Positions 1-12,138 of a DNA stretch of 64,000 bases are shown here, one piece after another. The position numbers and the translations under genes are program-made. A model generated the notes under the pieces. It did no database searches. It had not been told where the DNA came from and worked only from the letters and a program-made list of their open reading frames with translations. The first letter of the stretch is position 1; each line of letters begins with the position of its first letter. The stretch comes from Tolypeutes matacus (taxonomy: Eukaryota > Chordata > Mammalia > Cingulata > Chlamyphoridae), in NCBI GenBank assembly GCA_026826555.1, contig JAKSZT010054399.1, forward strand, positions 757,187-821,186, given 5' to 3'.

Positions 1-452
1 CTGTCCTAAAAATACCCCGTGCTCCACTTGCTCATCTTTCTCCCAAACCCCTGGCAACCATCGATCGTTTTACGGCTGCTATAGTTTTGCCTTTTCCAGA
101 ATGTCATATAGCTGGAATCACACAGCATGGAGCCTTTGCAGACTGGCTTCTTTCACTTAGTAACATGCATTGAATTTTCCTCCATGTCATTTCGTGACTT
201 GAGAGCTCATTTCTTTTTATTGCTGAATAATATTCCATTGTATGGATGTACCACAGTTTGTTTATCCACTCACCTACTAAGAGACATCTTGGTTGCTTCC
301 AAGTTTTGGCAATTATGAATAAAGCTGCTATAAATATTCATGAGCAGGTTTTTGTATGGACATCAGTTTTCAGCTCCTCCTAGGAGCACGATTGCCGGAT
401 CATATGATAAGGCCATGTTTAACTTTGTAGGAAATGTTGCATTTTTTTTTTT
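1..452 (-). repeat. L1 LINE 3' fragment, antisense
   Basis: The plus strand reads as the reverse complement of the 3' part of a mammalian L1. It has the familiar order: target for 'hosts respond in the cold' style ORF2 tail is absent, but the block with 'attccattgtatggatgtac', 'cacagtttgtttatccact' and 'aataaagctgctat' is present. It is cut by the left window edge. It is diverged and has no intact frame. Family assignment within L1M is not attempted. Confidence 0.85.
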
Positions 453-2639
453 AAGTTAAAATGACTTCTAGATATGGTTTACAAAACACTTTTATAACAC
501 ATGCATTTGAATGTCACAGTAACTTTGTGAAATAAGGAAGGCCTATTATCTCATGATACTATTGCTCATGAAATAAATGATGCTTGGAGAGTTTTCATGA
601 ATTATCCAGAGTCACATATCCAAAAATGAAGATCTTGGACATGAAAGGGACATGATCGGATTTTACCTCCATGTGGTCTTTACCCTGAACCAAGGGCATC
701 ATCCTTTTTATGATTTCAATGCTTTTCTTCCTTTATCCTTGAATTTATTATAGTTCTGCATCTTTTTCAACACTTAAAATAATATTTTGCAAACCCTTCT
801 GATTATTTGGAGATAAAATTATCTGTTGTGAGTGGATATGTTTCTGCTTTGGGCTAAAATATTGAAGGTCACGTGAGGCACTTAGCCCTAATATTATACA
901 AGAAAGAATCATTGCTGTAATTCTATGCTACCCATAAAATTTTGTATTCTATAGAGCTGGTAAATTTCAGATAAAATACTTGTAGCATTTAGTATAGATA
1001 AATAGATAATTATGCCATATATTCCAAGCTAGAAAATAATAAGAGAAAATTCTCTAAAGGGAATAAAGGACATCCTTTTCATGTTTTACGATCACGCAGA
1101 GTTATGTTATATTGTTCAATATATGGTTCTAATTTGAACCTGTAATTTCACTAAAGGCTTCTGGAAATTCTCCAGAAATTCTCTACTTATAGGGGGCTGA
1201 ACAAATAAAAAAGTGAACCTTTATCAGAGGAGAATTTTCTATGTGGTTGGTCATAATCTAATTTTTGTCCAAAATATGTCTTTCTCCAGTCTTGTGTAGC
1301 TGTTGGAACAAATCTGGATGCCTTAGCCACAGACATTTATTCTATCTAATGAAAAATCATAGAATTTGCATAACGTATTTCAATATCCAGGAGGTTTTCG
1401 TTTATTCCCACTTATTTACTTATTTTATTTTTTGCAAAGCATATTTATGAAAAACAGAGAATGACATCAAAGAAGTATACATTGAAATCATTTTGTCTCA
1501 TGGTGTTTGGGGCACGTGCCAAAGATTGGACACGCCCAAGCTTTCTTGGCATGGGATGCGCCACAGACTATTTTGCAAAGTTGAGAGACACGGAGATCTG
1601 TGGTTCTTGATGGGAAAAATAGGATTTGGCTTCCATCACTTTTCCTTCCCTGGGAGTAGTGGTTTAATTAATGATGTTGGAAAAGGAAGGTAAACACAGA
1701 CACGATGGCAGTAGGAGGTAGCAACATAAAGGCAAAACCTAGGATTTCAGGCCCAGGGCCAAGAGGAATTCTAGAGTAAATGGTGCCATCTGTCCCGCTC
1801 TTTTGGGGATTGCCGTGGCCAGGCCACCCACTGTGTGATGCTTTTCCTTCTCTCGTGAGTTAAAATTGGTTACCAGTGTTTTTCTCCCATCACAACATAT
1901 CACAAATAATATTTGTATAAGGACGCTGGGAGTCAGAGGTAACTGGTTCAAAGAGTTCTTTGTTCCCCTTCCAATTCGCGGTACACTGGGAAGAAATTTT
2001 AAATTTGGGTCTCAAGAAGGAAGAAAGAGAGGTGCAAAATACATACATTCCTAACTGAAATGCAAGTTGGCATTGAGCATAGCGTCAATAGATCCCATTA
2101 ATTATATTTTTTAATCCTTTTAATTATAGTACGAATCTTGGTTTGAAGTTACAGAAAGGAGATAAAAAATTGGAAGGAGGCTGCCTGACTACTCAATCAA
2201 TGGCAGTATTCTGTAGTAATCAAGGCATTTCGAAGTCTAGTCTTTAACTTTGCAGATCTGGAAATTTGATTTTTTTTCCAAGAGGTGTGACTCACATTAA
2301 CCCACCTCATAAGAGACTGATGCATAAACCATAATGTCAGCCTACCTCTAGAGACCCTGCCAGATCAGTGTTTACTTCCTGTAATGTATGTATCTATAGC
2401 CCTCAAGCAAACTAATTGTCATTTGCAGGCAAGTAAGAATACCTTGCAATAGTTAGATGGCCCTGCCCCAATGAAACTCAATTTTCAATCACTGAAACTA
2501 CTGGAAGTTTTATGATAACAACAATAGAACAAAAAATAAAAAATAAAAACCATTAAATCCCAAAATTAGTTCTGTGATGACCTTCAAGATTATACAGCAT
2601 CTCAAACTGATCTTGAGTGAATGCCAATTATTCCAAACA
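453..2639. other. Intergenic, no gene seen
   Basis: AT-rich single-copy-looking sequence. Open frames here are short (about 60-70 codons), mutually overlapping on both strands, and have no splice or coding support. No promoter, RNA gene or clear repeat was recognised. Confidence 0.6.
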
Positions 2640-3500
2640 TATGTATTGAATACATACTATTTACTTGGGTTTGGTAGGTGAACGGAAAGTTACAAAGTTG
2701 AAAACAACATGGTCCCTGCCCTCAGAGCTCTGACCCAGCAGGGGATGCAGACAAACACTCAGCTTCTATGTCACGTGGTGCTAAGTGGATTATTTATGTG
2801 AAGTCCACTAAGGAAGAAAGAATGGAGCAATCAATACCGCCTAGAAAGGAAAGGGGGAAAGAAGGCTTCCTAGAGGAGGTGACATCTGAACCAGGCCTGA
2901 AGGATGAATTAGAGAAAGCCAGGAGCAGGGTGGTCTGGGAAGCAGGGGATCCAGAGGTGGGTGAGTTGGGAAGGAGAAGGAAGAATTGCCTCAAGATGTC
3001 ACCAGAAGATGTCCCCCTGCAGCAGGAACTTCAGAGGAGCAGGGACTTTCCCAGAGACCATGGGGTCCTGGCCTAGGAGTGGCATTAGGGAGCTTAAAGG
3101 GGGAACCTGTCCCCACCCCAAGGAGCTTGGGGTCAAGGGTATGGGTGGCCGTGAGTGGCCTCAACGACATGCCAAAGCATTTGGGCTTCCTCCTTACCCA
3201 GCACAGTTACACGATCAGATTAGTATGAGGGGGAGGCCAAAATGTGTGCAGAGTGGTTCTGAACAAGGACAATCTGGAGGCTGGAAGATCACCTGGGGAT
3301 ATTATCATAGGCCGGAGAGCAAGGGATGAGGGTCTCTACTAGGGCAGTGCCAGAAAGGATGGATTTGGAGACATTCCAGCAGAATTCACAGGAACTTGGC
3401 AACTAATGAGATACAGAGGTGAGAGACAGGTGAGAGGGAGGCAGGAAAAAGACTGGCAGGTTTCTGGTTAGACCAGTGGGACGGGATAGACAGGTGTCTT
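2640..3500 (-). repeat. L2 LINE fragment, antisense
   Basis: The order of blocks is that of an inverted L2 3' region: a 'tccctgccctcagagctc' start, then 'ttcctagaggaggtgacat', then 'ggcctgaaggatgaa', then a tail with 'actagggcagtgccag'. On the minus strand this corresponds to the L2 end that reads 'gtcacctcctc...' . The 102- and 122-codon open frames in this interval are by-products of the repeat. Confidence 0.75.
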
Positions 3501-4154
3501 TTAAGGGTGTAGAAGCTTACCTCACCTGCCCTCTACAGAAAAGCCAGGCTTCCGAAACACGAGTCCGGGTCAGCCTGGCCCCATTTGGATAGGCACAAAG
3601 GCCCAGTAAATAAAACCCAAAAATCCCACCAACGAAATAAGCCTTATTGTCTATAGGCTTTACATGGCAGTGAGAAATTAATGACTTAAGACAATTAAAA
3701 TGGCCCTACGAAAATTGTGACACCATGAACTGTTGAGGAAAAGCGGTTTCGAGAGAGTTTGACGTTACTGTTTGGGGTTTGTTTGGCATGTGTGTGTGTG
3801 TGTGTGTGTTTGGTATGTTTGTATAAGACATTGTTATTAACCTTAGAATGGAAAATGATGCAATAAATAACACAACAGAGGGACTTTGATCTGCGGGTTA
3901 GCATTCCAACTGCAAAAGAACCAGCCTTTCTCCACCACACCGATTCAGGTTGCCTCCAGGTCTCTGGTGTCCTCTGTTCAGCAAACCTTCATGACTGAGC
4001 TTTCCCCTAACTAGGAAGCAGGGCACACAGTGTCTGGTGTTGCATTGTCACTGTATCAGTGACCCCCACCAGCACCCCCGGAAAATTACTACCGGGCAAG
4101 TGCGTCATAGCATTCCTTAAAATAGCTTGTATTTTTATACTCAAACAAGAGGCA
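3501..4154. other. Intergenic, with a (TG)10 microsatellite
   Basis: A pure TG run of about ten units sits at 3,789-3,809. No gene is seen in the rest of the interval. Confidence 0.6.
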
Positions 4155-4425
4155 TCAGAATTCTTTTAAAATTAATTTTGCCAACAAAATGTCATTAATG
4201 CTTGGATAAGTGCTTGTTCTGAGTGCTTTCTTAATCTTCATTATCCTTACAATAAAGGGACAGGTTCTCTTAGGGTCCCTGTTTAACAGGTGAAAAAACT
4301 GGAGACCACAGGGCTTAACTAGCTTGCCCAAGGTCACATAGCTAATAACTGGAAGGACTTGGGGTTGAGCAAGCCGTCTAAGTCCAGGACTTAAGGCCTT
4401 AACCTCTCTGCTCTGTCACCCCTAT
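4155..4425 (-). repeat. MIR SINE, antisense
   Basis: An inverted MIR is recognisable by 'cttgcccaaggtcacatagc' at about 4,322-4,341, preceded by a diverged 'aggtgaaaaaactggagac' and followed by a degenerate tRNA-like head region. Ancient mammalian SINE. Confidence 0.85.
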
Positions 4426-4439
4426 CTGCTATGTGAGAT

Positions 4440-4775
4440 AAGCAAAATAAATAATGGTATGCTCATATGACCAAATATTTGTAATATTTACAATTAATAA
4501 TCAATTAAATGGAAGAACATTTGCTGACAAGGAAAATGCATTATTTTGTGTGTAAATATGGTGGTACAATTATGTACAGCATAGCACGATTCTGGAAAAA
4601 AAAATGATTTTACATATTTACATATACACACAATACATATAGACCTAGAAAGAATATACACCCACAGTTCTTGTCAGTGATTATCTCCAGGCGGTGGAAT
4701 TACATGTGATTTTTATTTTCTACTTAATAACCTGTGTATTTTCAGATTTTCTAAAATAAACTTAAAATGTTGTGT
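4440..4775 (+). repeat. L1-type LINE 3' end
   Basis: The block 'gtgattatctccaggcggtg' followed by a T-rich stretch and 'ttttctaaaataaac' matches the 3' tail arrangement of old L1 or half-L1 copies in sense orientation. It is diverged, and the 5' boundary is uncertain. Confidence 0.6.
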
Positions 4776-5589
4776 CTGTCTTACAATGCTTTTAAAAGTT
4801 TGAATGGCGGGGGATGAGGGAAAAGTGACTTTAGCTTCATTCACCTCCCAATGTGACTTTGTTTACTTGTAAGGAAGCCAGAAGCTGCTTCCCAAGAGCC
4901 TTCTGAGGTGGAGGAGCAGGAAGAGGTCTTGCAGGAGGATGGAGAAGAGGCTGCTTTTCTAGCTGCAGTGAGGCAGGACATGCTCTAGAATACAGCAGAC
5001 AGATGTCGTCCAACAGTTTGCCATTTCTTCCTGCACCTTTGGCAAAGTCTCAGCTTGGCGAGTGGAGGTGGTTCAGGTAAATGGGTCCTCCGATTGCCAC
5101 CCGGCCTCGGGCTGAGAGCTGGGATGCTCTAGGACCACAGGATCATGTCCCTTATTTTGTCTGAACTTGGAAGAGCCTGTTTTACAAGAATTGAATTGTG
5201 TTTTCCATCACCTAATATGATAAAATCTGACTTGCTCTCGGTTCATTCTCCAATCTGCAGTCCATCTTCAGGTAAATGCCTAGCCACTGTGACGCTGAGA
5301 AATTTAGATGAAAATATTAAAAAGCTTTTTAAAAGATTATTCAAGTCTCTCTACCCATTTGCTTGAACCACTTTTTTTTTTTCTTTTTTCTTTTTGGTCC
5401 ATCCCATTCATACCTGAATCAGTCAGGGTGCTGGCATTAAACAAATGCCACCACGTTACACTACAATTAGGATAATTCGCGGTCCTGTGAGCAGGGCGTG
5501 TGGAAAGAACAAGGGATGGTGTAGAATCCTGGGAGCAGTTCCAGCAGGGCCATTACCACCCCGAGAACCAAAGGGACAGAGGACATTTA
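4776..5589. other. Intergenic, no gene seen
   Basis: A G/A-rich patch (4,860-4,990) is followed by ordinary sequence. No RNA gene, promoter or convincing coding frame was seen. Confidence 0.55.
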
Positions 5590-6175
5590 AAATGGCAGAA
5601 TAATTCTTAAAATGGATACTGGGGCCCTGCCGTGTGCAGGACATTGTGCTGGCTGCAGGGACATGGTCACGCACAGACTCCTCCCTCCCTGTGGGATATA
5701 CAGACAGGTGCAGGGCAGAGACCCTCACTAAATGGCTACACAGACAAACACCACAGACGGTGATCAGGCTCCGTGAGTGAAAGGCAGGGGAGCCTAGGAG
5801 CGGCAGTAGCAGAGTGTCCCAGTCAGGGAGAAGAGGATGTGGGACTCGAGATCTGTGGGTGAGAAGGTGTGGCCAGCTGCAGGGGGGTAGGGAAAGCCAG
5901 CACTGAGGTGGGAACAGCACCAAGGACGCCCTGACCTTGAAACGGGTTTTGAAGGCTCCATGAGAAGGCTGGTGTGGCTGCCACTCACCTCGGTAAGAGA
6001 GTGGGGCAGGGACAGGGGATGACAGTGGCAAGGACAAAACCCTGCAGACCTCACAAGCCATGTGGGCGTTTCAGGCTCATCTGGACAGTGAAAAGCCACG
6101 GAAGGATTGTTTAAGTGGGGATGCCAGAAACTGGTCTGCATTTTTAGGAGATCCCTGGAAGACAAGGGCTGTATA
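5590..6175 (-). repeat. L2 LINE fragment, antisense
   Basis: This shows the same inverted L2 layout as the copy at 2.6-3.5 kb: an 'acattgtgctggctgcaggg' start, a central G-rich region, and a late block with 'gggcgtttcaggctcatctg' and 'ggaaggattgtttaag'. The 201-codon and 123-codon minus-strand frames are inside it and have no independent support as genes. Confidence 0.65.
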
Positions 6176-6469
6176 TTGCTCGTTTTCTAATTCTGTGTGC
6201 TACCCTACAGAGGCTTGGTCCTCAACTTTATTTGTTGACTTTGATTTCAATTCCGTGAGAAAGGTATTTTAGAAATTGGGTTCTATAGTAGAAACTAAGG
6301 GAGTGGGTTGTGTAGTTAAATTTGGGACAAAGAAATGGTTATTTTCCCTCATGAAATCTGTTTTTTTTTTTTCTTTCTGATTATCATATATCAGGGCCAC
6401 ACCAAAAGAAAAAGATGCAATTGCTTAACATAATGTAACATCAGCATAGAGAAAGTTTCGTTTCTTAAA

Positions 6470-6725
6470 CAGAATGGTTAAAACCATAGATTATGAAATT
6501 AGACTGCCTGAATTTGAATCCCAGTTTCCTACTTACCATCTGTAGGTTCCTAGGGCAAGGTACGTAACCCCTCTGTACCTCCATCTTCTTATTTGCAAAA
6601 GGAGATTCTAACAATAATACCGATTTTATCTCTTGGTTGTGAAGATGAAATGACAATTCATGAAAATCATGTTGAAGACTGCCTGGTCCACGGTTAAGTG
6701 CTCAATAAATGTTACCTATGATTTA
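6470..6725 (+). repeat. MIR SINE, sense
   Basis: Near full-length layout: tRNA-like 5' head ('gactgcctgaatttgaatcc'), then 'cttatttgcaaaaggag', then the 3' end 'gtgctcaataaatgttacc'. Confidence 0.9.
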
Positions 6726-7584
6726 ATCGCACACAAATGTCATGGTGCATATAAAAAGTTGCTTTCCCCCAACTTTAAAATAATTTGCTCTTTAAAGTTT
6801 AAGTTTCCATTCCCGGATTCTTAAGAGCGGCTGCTGTTGAAGCTGCTCCTGATAATTATGCAATGGCAATGTGACTTTTACAGCCAGGTGTCAGCTTTTG
6901 GTTGAGCTTACAACACCAAGTAATGAGAATATCCCTCCCCAATATCAAGTTGTTTTCTGATACTTCCTGGCTTATGCATTTTAAGGAATGCTTAACCCTA
7001 GCAACACAGACACCCCTGGCATGTAATTTCCCTCGATTTCCAGGCCATCAGAGGCATGACGAAACATGTCAGGGCCCATAAGCAGGCATGGGCCTCTTTT
7101 TTCTCCCCTCTTCCCCTGCCCCCCACTTGCAATCTGCAGAATGCTATGAATTTTAATATTTTCCTCCCCACTCTCCCCCCATATTCATAAGTGAAAATAT
7201 GCACATCAGTGTATAAACAGTCACACATAACCTTCATTATTGAAGCTCATGAAGGTTAAAAGCCACCCCTTAGCTCAGGAGACAAGATATTCCTTCGCTT
7301 TCTCCTACCTGCAAAACAAGACTCATGATCCATCAATTTCATAAATCATTCTCCCACTAGTTCATGGCAGACAAAAATCAAAGAACAAGGAAGCACTGAA
7401 ACGGCTGCAGATTAGAAATCAGGTGACACCAGGGCCCATTATTTCTTCTAGTCTCTATCCCCCGAATTCAGTCCACTGCTGTGCATGAGTGAGCACTCCC
7501 TTACTTGTTGACAGAATTATTTTTAGAAAGCAATGCTTTCCCATTTATAAAACCCAGAGAGAGGCAGCATGATGTGTAGGCGGT
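6726..7584. other. Intergenic, no gene seen
   Basis: No recognisable gene or repeat. A C-rich tract near 7,100-7,180 explains the 79-codon minus-strand frame. Confidence 0.55.
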
Positions 7585-8025
7585 AGCTCTCAGCCCTGGC
7601 TGCCGAGCAGAATTACCTGTGGCGCTCTTAAAAAGCTGCAGATGCTGTAACCTCACTAGACGGTTCTCAGCCGAGGCTACACTGAGAATTGCCTGGGGAG
7701 ATTTTGGAAACTAAGGTGCCTTCCAGGCAGCCCCCCCCAGACCAGTTGCTGGAGAGTCTGTGGGGACAGGGCCTAGAGAGAAGTCCGGATTGCTTTATCA
7801 GAATCCAGATGATTCTAATCCATAGCCAAGACAGAGAATCGCTGATCTAGGTAGATCGGATCCACTTAGTCATTTAACACGTATTTACTGACTGCGGCAT
7901 AGCACTTAATGAAATAGACACTCCCTGCTCTCCGGGGCTTAGAAATCTGAATCCAAATCTTCAGAGATGGGGCCTGGGCACCTGACATTTATAAAACTGA
8001 TTAGTCCAGGTTGAGAATCTGGGGA
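7585..8025. repeat. MER5-like hAT-Charlie fragments
   Basis: Blocks such as 'cagaattacctgtggcgctc' and 'gaattgcctggggagatttt', with 'gacagagaatcgctgat' later, resemble the ends and body of MER5-type non-autonomous hAT elements. At least two fragments seem to be juxtaposed. Exact boundaries are uncertain. Confidence 0.6.
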
Positions 8026-8029
8026 GAGT

Positions 8030-8262
8030 GGAAAGCAGGGAGTCAGACAAGCTGGGTCTGAATCTTGGGGCCGCTGCTTATTGGCTATTCTTGGTTGAGT
8101 CATATAAATGCTCTAAGCCTCTGCTTCCTTAGCTTTAAGATGATGGAAACAAATCTTCCACTATAGGGCTGTTAGGAGTTTTAAATGAAAAGAAAAAAAA
8201 TTTTGACTAAGATCTTGGTGCAATAGCTGGTACCTGCTAGGCATTCAATAAATATTAGTTTA
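8030..8262 (+). repeat. MIR SINE, sense
   Basis: tRNA-like head ('gctgggtctgaatcttgggg'), a diverged middle, and the typical 3' end 'gcattcaataaatattag'. Confidence 0.85.
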
Positions 8263-8279
8263 ATTCCTTCCTCCTTCTC

Positions 8280-8460
8280 TTCATTTCTGGCTACTCTTCC
8301 TGCTGAGGGCATTGTCAGTGGGGAAAAAGGTCACGGGAAACCAGGAGCCAGAGCAGGTTTCATAAAGCCAAGGATTGCAGCGGAGTCTTGAAGGATGGAT
8401 AAGAGAAGAGGAGGAGGGGGTGGGCAGTGCTGCCTGGGGGAGCAACGCAGCAAAACTCCC
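8280..8460 (-). repeat. L2 LINE fragment, antisense (probable)
   Basis: The 'gcggagtcttgaaggatgga' block with flanking A/G-rich sequence matches the inverted L2 segment seen in the other antisense L2 copies of this window. It is short and diverged. Confidence 0.5.
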
Positions 8461-8884
8461 TCACTCCTAAGTGACACACGAAGGTAGGTCATGCTGGAAG
8501 ACGATAACATACTTGTCGAGTATTTATTTCACACCTGTTTCTGCATGGCATTGCTCAAGGAAGGGGAGTCTACTTTCCTTATCAGCACGTGTGAAGTGTG
8601 ACTTTTCTGCATTTAAGAACCTGAAGGAGGTCTGTTTGTAATGATGCAGGCATTTGTTTTGTATGTATAGTCCTTGATTTAGGAACATTTTGCATGCACC
8701 TATCCATTTTTACCTGCATTCTCCTGGGGAGGGGGGAGGGGGTCCCAGCATACCTTCTTTTGAAAACCCCACATGCCTCAATACATAACAATGAATTTTC
8801 TGAACGTGTAGAACAAAGAGCTGAACCGAGATGACATCATCCTGCTTATAGTGAATTTTCATTCAGGTTCATCTTCAAGTCCTG

Positions 8885-9600
8885 CCGGAGGTCTGTCCAG
8901 AACAGTCAGTCCCCTGGGCAGTTACAAACGGCACAGGCAGCGGATCCGCTGCAGCCTGCCTGCGGGCTGCGGGAGGGGCGGGCGAGCCCTCGCTGGGGCT
9001 CCGGCCCGTGCACAGCTCCTCGCCCTCCCGCAGCTCTGGTGGCCGCGGCCGCCGGCGGATGCCCCCGCCGCCGAGATTCCTCGCAGTGACCTACTTTGAA
9101 AACCATGCAAAGTTAGGGTCACTAATTGCCTCGGCCGAGTGCCAAGGAGTTGGGGTGCAAACAGGCCTGCCCGGGGGGCTCCCGGCAGGAGACAGCAGGC
9201 TTTCTCCAGATGCCGCGTGGATGGCTTAGTTTTGGTGGTCGATGCGCTTTTTTTTTTTTTTTTTTTTTTTTAAATCTTTCTCCCCCCACCCAGGGCCTTG
9301 CTTGTTACAATTCATCTTTATGCTCCTGGAGTGCCGGCTGTTGATTTGCTGGGCGGCCTGTGACGTCAGAGACAGGCAGCCAATCCGAGCAGGACTCTGC
9401 CCTGTCGCTCTGCCGCCAGCAGCCCAAGTAGTAAGAAGCGTGAGAGCGGGGAGTCGGGCTGAGCTGGCAGCTGCAGCCCCAGAGTGCTAAAGAGTTCCGG
9501 GGCAAGGCGGTGACTCACTGGGGGAGGCTGGCGAAGCCTGCTGCCGCCGGGGTTCCGTGTTCTCTGAGCATCTGGCTTGTCTGGGGGTGAGGGAAGGAGA
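8885..9600. promoter_or_regulatory. GC-rich promoter-like island with CRE, CCAAT and AP-1 sites
   Basis: This block is clearly richer in C+G and CpG than its surroundings, especially 8,930-9,080 and 9,360-9,560. It contains a perfect palindromic cAMP-response element TGACGTCA at 9,361-9,368, a CCAAT box at 9,380-9,384 twelve bases after it, and an AP-1 motif TGACTCA at 9,511-9,517. A plausible plus-strand splice donor (GGGG|GTGAGG) lies at 9,586/9,587. A 24-base T run sits at 9,248-9,271. These are the parts of a distal or alternative promoter or of an enhancer that makes its own transcript. Direction is not proven. The several overlapping 60-80 codon frames are composition effects. Relation to the CpG island 33 kb downstream is inferred only. 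Confidence 0.55.
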
Positions 9601-11756
9601 AGCAAAGGAGGATTTCATTACCTGGACCGCTCTAAGGGATGATTCTAGATCATCCCTTTCTTTTTCTACCTTCAGGGCTGCCTACTTAAAAAAAAAAAGA
9701 AAAGGGAAGCCAGTTTTGAATCTAGGGAAATTATCTTCTGTCGTAAATCAGCTTTAAAATGCCTTCTTTCTAAAGCAGCCATTCTGAATTCAGAATAAGC
9801 AAATTCCCAGTGTTTACTATCTGATAAGCCTCTCAGTAACAAGGAGAAATATTTGTTTATTCACATATGAAGAGAATAGGAGCTGGGTTATCAACTTTTC
9901 CCTGCGGGTTACTTAGAGCATGATAATTTTGCCTTTGTTGAATCAGCTCACACTGTTATCAAATATGAAGGAACAGAAATTTCACTTTAACTCTTATCTT
10001 TAAATCAAATATATTCAGTATTTATCTGAAAATACCATTTAAAATTTATACATATAACAATTTGAACCTGCTGCTCAGAGTGCTTCTCCCTTAGTATGTG
10101 GATTTTTTAAGGCTGTAAAGATATTTTTTTCCCCTTGATTTTCTACTTGGATTCCTCTCAGTTTCCAAGCACTACTGAGAAACCCAGTACCTTCACTTTC
10201 ACTCCAGCATTCTGGTTTTTCCAGACCTTGGTTTATGGGGTTCAGTCTACTGAGGGCTATAGAAACTTTCCTGAAAGAAAGACCTAAGAAAATGTTAAAT
10301 ATGGAATTATCACCTTGAAATGCTGTACATGATTCTTCACACTAATTCACAGTTGGTAGCACATTGGTAAATGTTGGCAAAAATGTGCTTGAAGGGTGTT
10401 TAAATAGGGAAAAATGAGCACATTTTTACCCAGCCTGAATCTATTGCATGTGATCCAGACTCAGGGTTGCTGGATACTGCATCTGTCCCACTCGTTCAGT
10501 GGGCCAACTGCATGGGGGAAATGCAATGAAAAAGGAGGCATTGGTGGAACATGAGTTAGCCACACAGCAATTGCTGACTGATCAGGATAGGGACCAGTCC
10601 TGGTCTTACATCATCTTTGGCAAACCATCGTCTCTTTCTTCAACCCAGCAACTTGGGACCTTTTGGCTGACAGATGTAAGAACAGAGGTGGCACTGGAGC
10701 AGACGGTTTTCTCTCTGCAGGCTCACTCACGCAGACCTCACCCTGGGGGCAGTTATTAATTTTTAAAAAAAAGCTAAATGAAGGTGGCTGGGCCTGAGAA
10801 TTGATGGCCACCAGGCAAAAAAGCCCAAATTCCTATGGCTGGGACAACAGGGGAGGGGAAGACCATGGCAAGAAGGGCCTTGGGATGCAGGAGGAGAAGC
10901 CAGCCCTGAGAAACCATGCAGCTTTTGAAAGAAAGAGGAAAGAATCCCTGAGGGAAGACAGAGGTAGACGGCCATGCCTGTCTGTGTCCTCACCTAGAGA
11001 ACAGTCACAATGGCAGAGACGGGCTTCTAGAGGCAACTCGGTCAGAACGGATGGTGGATGCTAATGGGTTGAGTAAAATACCCACATTTTTCCCCAAAAA
11101 TGTAAGTTAATTTTTAGGCCAAGTAAAATGTTGCAAGCTTTGTGACGTTGTCTATCATTATTCACTCATGCTTGTTAACTTGTTAAATACCTGGGTGCAT
11201 GTGATGCTGTGTGGTGTGTTACTCAAAAGAGATGGGCAGCCCTAAAGGACCCAAGAAAGCCTTTTGTGCTGTTGAGCCCACATCGTCCTCATCTGTTCTC
11301 CGATGAAGTTGTGTGAATTTTTTGAGTTAGAAGAACTATGTTCTTGTCACTAGATTAGCCATGAGAATAATGAAGAACAAGAAGGGGGAAAGGGCATGGA
11401 GGGGCGAAGGACTGGAGGATGGGGGGATATGATGGGATGGGCAAGAGCAAAGGGTAGGCAAGAGTGAAGAAGAAGAGTGGGCTAGGAAAAGAAAGCAACA
11501 GCAGAAATCCCAGTGGCAGATTTCCTGGACTGGCTCTGGGAAGCTTGAGCGTTTCGTCTGCTCCTTAAGATTCCCCAGCTTCTGTTTTCTGTGTGTCCTG
11601 AAGATTTTCAAATTTTTGAGGAAAGACAGTGGGACAGAGATTTGCAAACGACTGCTGCCATCTTCCTGGTGTCCTCAGTTACCTGCCTCCCTCCTTCTCT
11701 TCCTTCCTCTTCTCTCCAATCCCCTTCGCCTTCTCTGTCCTATACATCATCAAGTT
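9601..11756. other. Intergenic, no gene seen
   Basis: Mostly single-copy-looking sequence. A good pyrimidine tract with AG at about 10,718-10,721 ('ttttctctctgcag') precedes a short open block, but no donor of similar quality follows, so it is not called as an exon. Confidence 0.5.
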
Positions 11757-12138
11757 AAAGAACCATATATTGGGAAGCGACGTGGCTCAAGCAATTGCGT
11801 GCCCACCTACCACATGGGAGGTCCCGGGTTCGGTTTCTGATGCCTCCTAAAGAAAATGAGCAAGACAGTGAACTGACAAGACGGCTAGTGTGGCAAGCTG
11901 ACACAACAAGATGATGCAATGAAGAGACACAAGGAGGAAAATACCACAAGAGACACAATAAGCAGGGAGCAGAGGTGGCTCAAGGAATTAGGTGCCTTCC
12001 TCCGGCATGGGTGGTCCCGGGTTCAGTTCCCGGGGCCTCCTAAAAAAAGAAGAGCACACAATGAGCAGACAGTGCAAACAACAAGGGTGTTAGAATAAAT
12101 AAAATCTTAAAAAAAAAAAAAAAAAAGAACCATATATT
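11757..12138 (+). mobile_element. DAS-type tRNA-derived SINE, two heads, with target-site duplication
   Basis: An xenarthran (armadillo) SINE. The first tRNA-like head starts at 11,772 (diverged B box near 11,828-11,838) and is followed by the typical repeated 'acacaacaag' and 'agagacac' tail. A second head begins at about 11,980 with a perfect B box GGTTCAGTTCC at 12,020-12,030. The element ends in an A run (about 12,106-12,126). It is flanked by perfect 15-bp target-site duplications, AAAGAACCATATATT, at 11,757-11,771 and 12,124-12,138. The duplication is intact, so insertion is fairly recent. This is the best single clue to the host clade. The 67-codon minus-strand frame inside it is not a gene. 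Confidence 0.92.

Noticed and set aside
5456..6061. 201-codon minus-strand frame
   Set aside because: Overlaps an antisense L2-like fragment; Pro/Leu/Ser-rich and without family resemblance.
11772..12030. tRNA gene-like heads with B boxes
   Set aside because: They are SINE heads with A-rich tails and target-site duplications, not functional tRNA genes.
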